Shown piece by piece: positions 59,630-64,000 of a stretch of DNA of 64,000 nt. Numbering within the stretch: the first letter of the stretch is position 1; every line of letters begins with the position of its first letter. The notes under the pieces were generated by a model that worked only from the letters and a program-made list of their open reading frames with translations, was not told where the DNA came from and did not search any database. Origin of the DNA: Halichoerus grypus (Eukaryota > Chordata > Mammalia > Carnivora > Phocidae); the NCBI RefSeq assembly GCF_964656455.1, contig NC_135722.1, positions 109,994,234 through 110,058,233 on the forward strand, in the 5' to 3' direction. Both the position numbers and the translations under genes were made by a program.

Positions 59630-59965
59630 GAAAGCATGAAACATTGCCATTTGCAACGACGTGGATGGAAGTAGAGAGTATAATCCTGAGTGAAATAACT
59701 CAGAGAAAGACAAATACCATATGATTTCACTCATATGGGAATTTAAGAAACAAAACAGAGGATCATAGGGGAAGGGAGGGAAAAATAAAACAAGACGAAA
59801 TCAGAGAGGGAAACAAACAATAAGAGACTCTTAATCTCAGGAAACAAACTGAGGGTTGCTCGAGGGAAGGTGCGGGGGATGGGGTAACTGGGTGATGGGC
59901 ATTGGTGGGGGGACGCCGCGTGATATGATGAGCACTGGGTGTTATGTGAGAGTAATGAATCCCTG
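59630..59965 (+). mobile_element. Young carnivoran L1 3' UTR fragment, truncated at both ends
   Basis: ATTGCCATTTGCAACGACG, TGGATGGAAGTAGAGAG, ATGATTTCACTCATATGGG, GGATCATAGGGGAAGGGAGG, AACAAGACGAAATCAGAGAG and GAGCACTGGGTGTTATG follow the recent carnivoran L1 3' UTR closely. It breaks off after AGTAATGAATCCCTGG, before the normal end and poly-A tail, and no target duplication is visible. Confidence 0.85.
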
Positions 59966-60925
59966 GGAAGTAGCAGCATCACTAGGTGTCACTCACAAGT
60001 CCAGAAAGCAGATGGGAATGACGAGGGACAGGCTCACTCCCTCTCCGCCAGCCTGCCATGCTTCCTCCCGCACCCCCTGGGTGGGACACGCAGCTTCTGT
60101 GAAGTCAGAACTAAGAGAATAAACAGGAGGTAACTGCTCCTGGTACAAGAAGATGCCTTCGGGTGATCCAGATAGAGAACACAAAAGAGCTTCTGGAACA
60201 CTGGAAAAAGACTCTTAAATTTTGAAGTCAAGAGAGATTATGAAAAGAATGGCCCCTGCTGGAAACTGTCCCCTTGTTCTGGAAGATGAGGCAGAAGAAA
60301 TATTCCACAACAGAGCGTATATACAAACAGTCACAGGAAGCACGAGGGAAATGATGAGGGTCACGAGGGCGGATTTGATTCAAGGGGCTGATGAGTGGAA
60401 GCAGAGGCTTTGCAAAAGCACGCAGCGGAAACTTGTTATTTAGAAGGAAAGTTTCTGGATTTGCAAAAAAGGGAGATTCCAGACTGAGGGAACTGTAGGC
60501 AGAGAGGCTGGAGGGGCCAAGGTGGAAAAAGCCAGGACCAAAGCCTACCCCTCAGGCCAAGTGAGTAAAAGCAGACAGGGGTGATGAGTCTATTAAATGC
60601 AGCCCAGAGGTGGACCAGAGGTGGAGACTGGGGCTCACGGCTTGGATTTTGCAATGTTGGAAGACTTTGCCTTGAGCAACTCCAGCAAAACTTATTCCTA
60701 TAACAAAGTCAAATTTATTGCTTACTGGGTCAAGGAGAACACAGCACCTGGAAAAATTTAAACATTAGACACATATTCCATATCATAGACAGAAATTTGA
60801 ATTACATCTCTAATTGTGGAAAATGAAACTAAAATACAGTATAATTTTCTATTAATACAACCTTGGGGGTTGAGGTGGAGAGAGAAAGTAGTTCTTAAGC
60901 TACACGGGAAACCTGGAAGGTACAC
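59966..60925. other. Unassigned stretch
   Basis: 60160-60660 is purine-rich and may be an unclassified old repeat. No gene is recognised. Confidence 0.45.
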
Positions 60926-60939
60926 AAGAAAATATTGAT

Positions 60940-61127
60940 GGGGCGCCTGGGTGGCTCAGTCAGTTGAGCGTCTGCCTTTGGCTCAGGTTATGATCCCGGG
61001 GTCCTGGGATGGAGTTCGTGTCCAGCCCCCTGCTCGGCAGGGAGCCTGCTTCTCCCTTGGCCTGCCGTTCCCCCTGCTTGTGCTCACTCTCTGCCAAATG
61101 AATAAAATCTTAAAAAAAAAAGAAAGA
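60940..61127 (+). mobile_element. Can-SINE, full length
   Basis: GGGGCGCCTGGGTGGCTCAG, TGAGCGTCTGCCTTTGGC, GGTTATGATCCCGGGGTC, AATAAAATCTTAAAA and a short (GAAA)n tail. The target duplication AAGAAAATATTGAT (60926-60939) versus AAGAAAATACTGAT (61128-61141) has one mismatch. Confidence 0.95.
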
Positions 61128-61141
61128 AAGAAAATACTGAT

Positions 61142-61773
61142 AGAGTTTATCTCCTAAACATTGAAATTTTCCATCTGGCATAAACTACTGTACAAAACCA
61201 AAAACCGATTTCTCCCCTGATGATTTTTAATCTTTTATTTTAATTCCAGTTAGTGAAAATACAATGTTGTATTCTTTTTTCAACTACCTAATATTTTCAA
61301 AAGATTATAGTAGGAAATAAAGTGGAAAAATAAGAAGAAATAGATTTTGCCCTCCAAAAATTTTCATTTTTTATTTGAATTTTTGAACCCAGGTTGTCTG
61401 TCATAACAACTAGGATAGAGTCTATAGATAACTTTATAAGGTTACTTATTTTAAATCTCCAACAATAAACATTTATTACGCTCAAATATTTTTTAAAAAG
61501 AGAACAGGAAAAAGTTGGAAAACATAGGGCAGGCAAAGGGCCAATGGCATGACTACATCAGGAAGCCCTTCGTTTTAGTATAAAGATGAAAAAGTAAATC
61601 TAGTAAAACCTGGCAAGATGCTAGAAGAGAAAATGTACGAAAGAGAAAATGCAAATACCTAAAAAATAGAAGAAAATGTGTTTAATCTCACTCACAATCC
61701 TCTGATGTGAATTAAAGCAATAATGGGTCATGATGTTACCTCCATATCTGCCACAGTTAAAAAACATTGATTC
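61142..61773. other. Unassigned AT-rich stretch
   Basis: No gene or named repeat is recognised. A-rich at 61560-61680. Confidence 0.45.
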
Positions 61774-61930
61774 GGGGCGACTGGGTGGCTCAGTGGGTGA
61801 AGCGTCTGCCTTCGGCTCAGGTCATGATCTCAGGGTCCTGGGATCGAGCCCCGCATCGGGCTCCCTGCTCAGCGGGAAGCCTGCTTTTCCCTCTCCTGCT
61901 CCCCCTGCTTGTGTTCCTGCTCTCTTTTTT
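61774..61930 (+). mobile_element. Can-SINE, 3'-truncated
   Basis: GGGGCGACTGGGTGGCTCAG, GAAGCGTCTGCCTTCGGC, GGTCATGATCTCAGGGTC, CATCGGGCTCCCTGCTCAGC, then TGTTCCTGCTCTC. The AAATAAATAAA and poly-A end is missing and no target duplication is seen. The 3' end was lost or never copied. Confidence 0.92.
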
Positions 61931-62154
61931 CTAAAATTTGGATTATGATCTAGAAAGCATCCTAGCATTTCCTTCCACTGTTTTACCAGAGTCACCCTCG
62001 CTAAGGATGCCAACAGCGTCCTCACGGCCAAATAAGTGGGCAGCTTTCACTGTCGAGTTTCTTTAACTTTTCTATGGAATTTGAAAAAAATCCCCACTTC
62101 TTCCTTGAAAAGTATGTCTGCCTTGGACTCTGAGTACCTCTACTATAGCGACGC

Positions 62155-62275
62155 TCATAAAAATAACCTGAGGAGTTCATTAACGATTAGATTCCCAGGT
62201 ATCACTCCCGGAGATTCGGACGGTCTGGGCTGGGCCAGGACTCCCATCTTTTAACTAAGCCCCTTGGGCACGTCT
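62155..62275 (+). mobile_element. MER20-like DNA transposon fragment
   Basis: AAAATAACCTGAGGAGTTC, GATTCCCAGGTATCACTCCC, GGAGATTCGGACGGTCTGGG and CCAGGACTCCCATCTTTTAA fit the order AATCACCTGGGAGGC, AGATTCCCAGGTCTCACCCC, AGATTCTGATTCAG and AGGAATCTGCATTTTTAA. The terminal inverted repeats are not preserved. Confidence 0.6.
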
Positions 62276-62334
62276 GAGCCTGCAGACAGCTGTGGGAAAC
62301 CGGCTCTTTCTGTCCTCTTGCTTCTCACTCTTGC

Positions 62335-62625
62335 CTCCTTTTCTGAGTCTGGTTGACACACAACGCTCCATGAGTTGCAGGTGCACAACAGGGTGAACGG
62401 ACAAGTTTATACATGGTGCTGCGCTCGCCGCAAGGGTGGCCGCCACCTGTCCCCATACCGCGATGTCAGTGTCGCCGACTCTTGCCCGAAGCTGTGCCTT
62501 CCATCCCCCTGACTTCTCCTTCCATCCCTGGAAGCCTGTGTCCCCACTCCCCTCCCTCTGGCCGCCATCAGTGTGTTCTCCGCAGTTGTGGGTCTGTGTC
62601 TGTCGTTGGCTGCTCTTACACCAGC
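62335..62625 (-). mobile_element. L1 3' UTR relic, antisense
   Basis: GGTTGACACACAACGCTCC, ATGAGTTGCAGGTGCACAAC, AAGTTTATACATGGTG, CCACCTGTCCCCATACC, CATCCCCCTGACTTCTCC and CCATCAGTGTGTTCTCCGCAG. These match the antisense of an L1 3' UTR (GTTGACACACAATGTTAC, TTTCAGGTGTACAAC, ACCATCTGTCACCATAC, CCAGTCTGTTCTCTGTA). CpG content is unusually high for an L1 end. Confidence 0.65.
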
Positions 62626-62904
62626 CGCCTGGAGCCTCCAAAGCCAAAGGCATTCACCTACCCCCTTGGCCCTGTTCCTCCTCCTCTCTGCTGTCAGAAG
62701 TGACACCCGTCACCGAAGCTCGACACCTGAGCCTCCTGCCTACCCGGCGAGGCACTCATCCATTTCTGTTCATTCTTCCTTATACATACCTTCCAATCTC
62801 TTTATTCCTGATTCCCATCCCTTATTAACACCGCTGCATACATCAGGCCTTTTTCTTCCTTCTTGGATCTCTTGTCCCTCTGACACGTCACTCACGTTGG
62901 CCTA

Positions 62905-63110
62905 GATGCAGACATTGAGCCATTCAGCAAATGTTTACTATACCCTACCCTGTTCTGGGCAGGGGCGCAGAATGACACGGAAGTCAGCAAGTCCCAGGTC
63001 TAATGGAGCTGCTTTTGCGTCTAGTGGAGAAGCACATCATGAACAGATACACACATCACGACTTACTGTTGGGAGAAGTACTACAATGAACCAGTACATG
63101 CAGGAGAACA
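62905..63110 (-). mobile_element. L2 3' end, antisense
   Basis: CATTCAGCAAATGTTTACTATACCC, then TGTTCTGGGCAGGGGCGCAG, CAAGTCCCAGGTCTAATGGAGC and TAGTGGAGAAGCACATCATG follow antisense L2 (CAACAAATATTTATTGAGC, GTTCTAGGCGCTGGGG, CTGCCCTCATGGAGC, TAGTGGGGGAGACAG). Confidence 0.7.
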
Positions 63111-64000
63111 CATGACCTCACTCGGGGACCATCAGAACATACTTCACAAGGGAAGGGACACCGAGTGTGACTCTCGTGCCTCCCCCAGGCCAGCCGCCGG
63201 ACCCCACTGCCTCCGGCATCCTCCGTCCCAACGCACACCCCACCTTAGCCCCGTGGCAAACTTTCACCGACTCAGCCGTCCCCTGGTCACGGATGTCTTC
63301 CCTCCCTACTGGGGACAGGTCCTTGCCTCTACCTCTGTGCCTCTTCTTTCTTGCAATCTCCCTGGCGGATCGCTCACTTTGGTGTCTGTCTATACCCCAG
63401 AATGGTTGTGATTTCAATACGGTCTGCATCCAGTTGTTTCATTTTGAATTTCTCTAAGTCACTCCTCTTTTCTCACTTAGCTTCCAGATGATCCTTGTTA
63501 ATCCTCATTGTTTCCCATTTGAAAAGATTTAACTTTGCTCTTAGGACACACACATGGTTAAGTAGTCAAAAAAAATTTCTCTGACATTTAGAGAAAGTTA
63601 TTTATAAAATAAGAACCAAAGAGCTATTGTGAATGTTGTTTAGTGAAACAAGGACTATTCTAAGCTACATTAGAGACAAAAACCTCTAGTCATGTTATTT
63701 TGCTTTAGATCTCACCAGAGTTTGTCCCTGGAGTATAACCTAGAAAAGCTAAGGTTCCAGCTGAGAAAATTGTATTGTTAAGATAATATTGATTTTAATT
63801 TGATCTTACTGACATTGTTTCCATTTCAGCTCATGCTGTTAGAAATTTCTTACCGATTTTTTGAGGGGAGCAGTGATTCTCTCCTCTGGAGAGAAAAAGT
63901 TGAAACTTTTAAAGTATTCTTCTTATTGTTGCTTCAATTGTGTAGCATTTCCAAACTTCGTATGTATAATTGAGAAGTCTTTTTGAGTTAGGCTGCTCAA
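63111..64000. other. Unassigned stretch to window end
   Basis: No gene or named repeat is recognised. 63480-64000 is AT-rich. Frames of 96-103 codons at 63112-63457 overlap on both strands. Confidence 0.45.

Overview
The window is mammalian nuclear DNA from a carnivoran. The main evidence is about a dozen copies of the tRNA-derived Can-SINE, recognisable by the head GGCGCCTGGGTGGCTCAG and the tail (AAATA)nAAATCTTTAAAA. Several have clear target-site duplications, and carnivoran-type L1 3' ends are also present. The SINE body (CTGCCTTCGGCTCAGGTCATG, then CTCAGCGGGGAGCCTGCTTC) differs from the canid-specific form (GGATCCCTGGGTGGCGCAG) and from the felid form as I remember them. An arctoid caniform (bear, seal or mustelid group) is therefore the best guess; this is inference.

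I could not support any protein-coding gene, RNA gene or exon. All open frames look like chance, GC-rich or repeat-driven ORFs. The window is best read as intergenic or intronic.

Layout: 1-2.6 kb holds diffuse old-repeat-like sequence. 2.6-9.1 kb is GC-rich, with a CpG island at about 4.75-5.62 kb and a second CpG-dense block at 8.2-9.08 kb. The second block contains five nearly identical 84-bp tandem units (8633-9052). 9.8-17 kb is repeat-poor and AT-rich apart from MIR fragments. 17-31 kb has scattered SINEs, MIRs, a MER-type DNA transposon and an L1 3' end. 31-41 kb shows nested retrotransposition: an L1 inside an L2 with a perfect target duplication, and a SINE inside another L1 with an 18-bp duplication. 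It also holds L2, MIR and old L1 relics. 41-51 kb is mostly unassigned, with an AT-rich repeat-poor block at 49.1-50.1 kb. 51-64 kb has several SINEs, an L1 ORF2 endonuclease relic, a long antisense old L1, a young L1 fragment and L2.

The most interesting signals are the 84-bp minisatellite forming a CpG island, a 16-bp octamer palindrome surrounded by E-boxes (26.7 kb), a near-perfect OCT-SOX composite motif in an AT-rich block (49.8 kb), and a perfect CTCF-core match (29.56 kb). Repeat family names rest on remembered consensus patterns, not on a database search.
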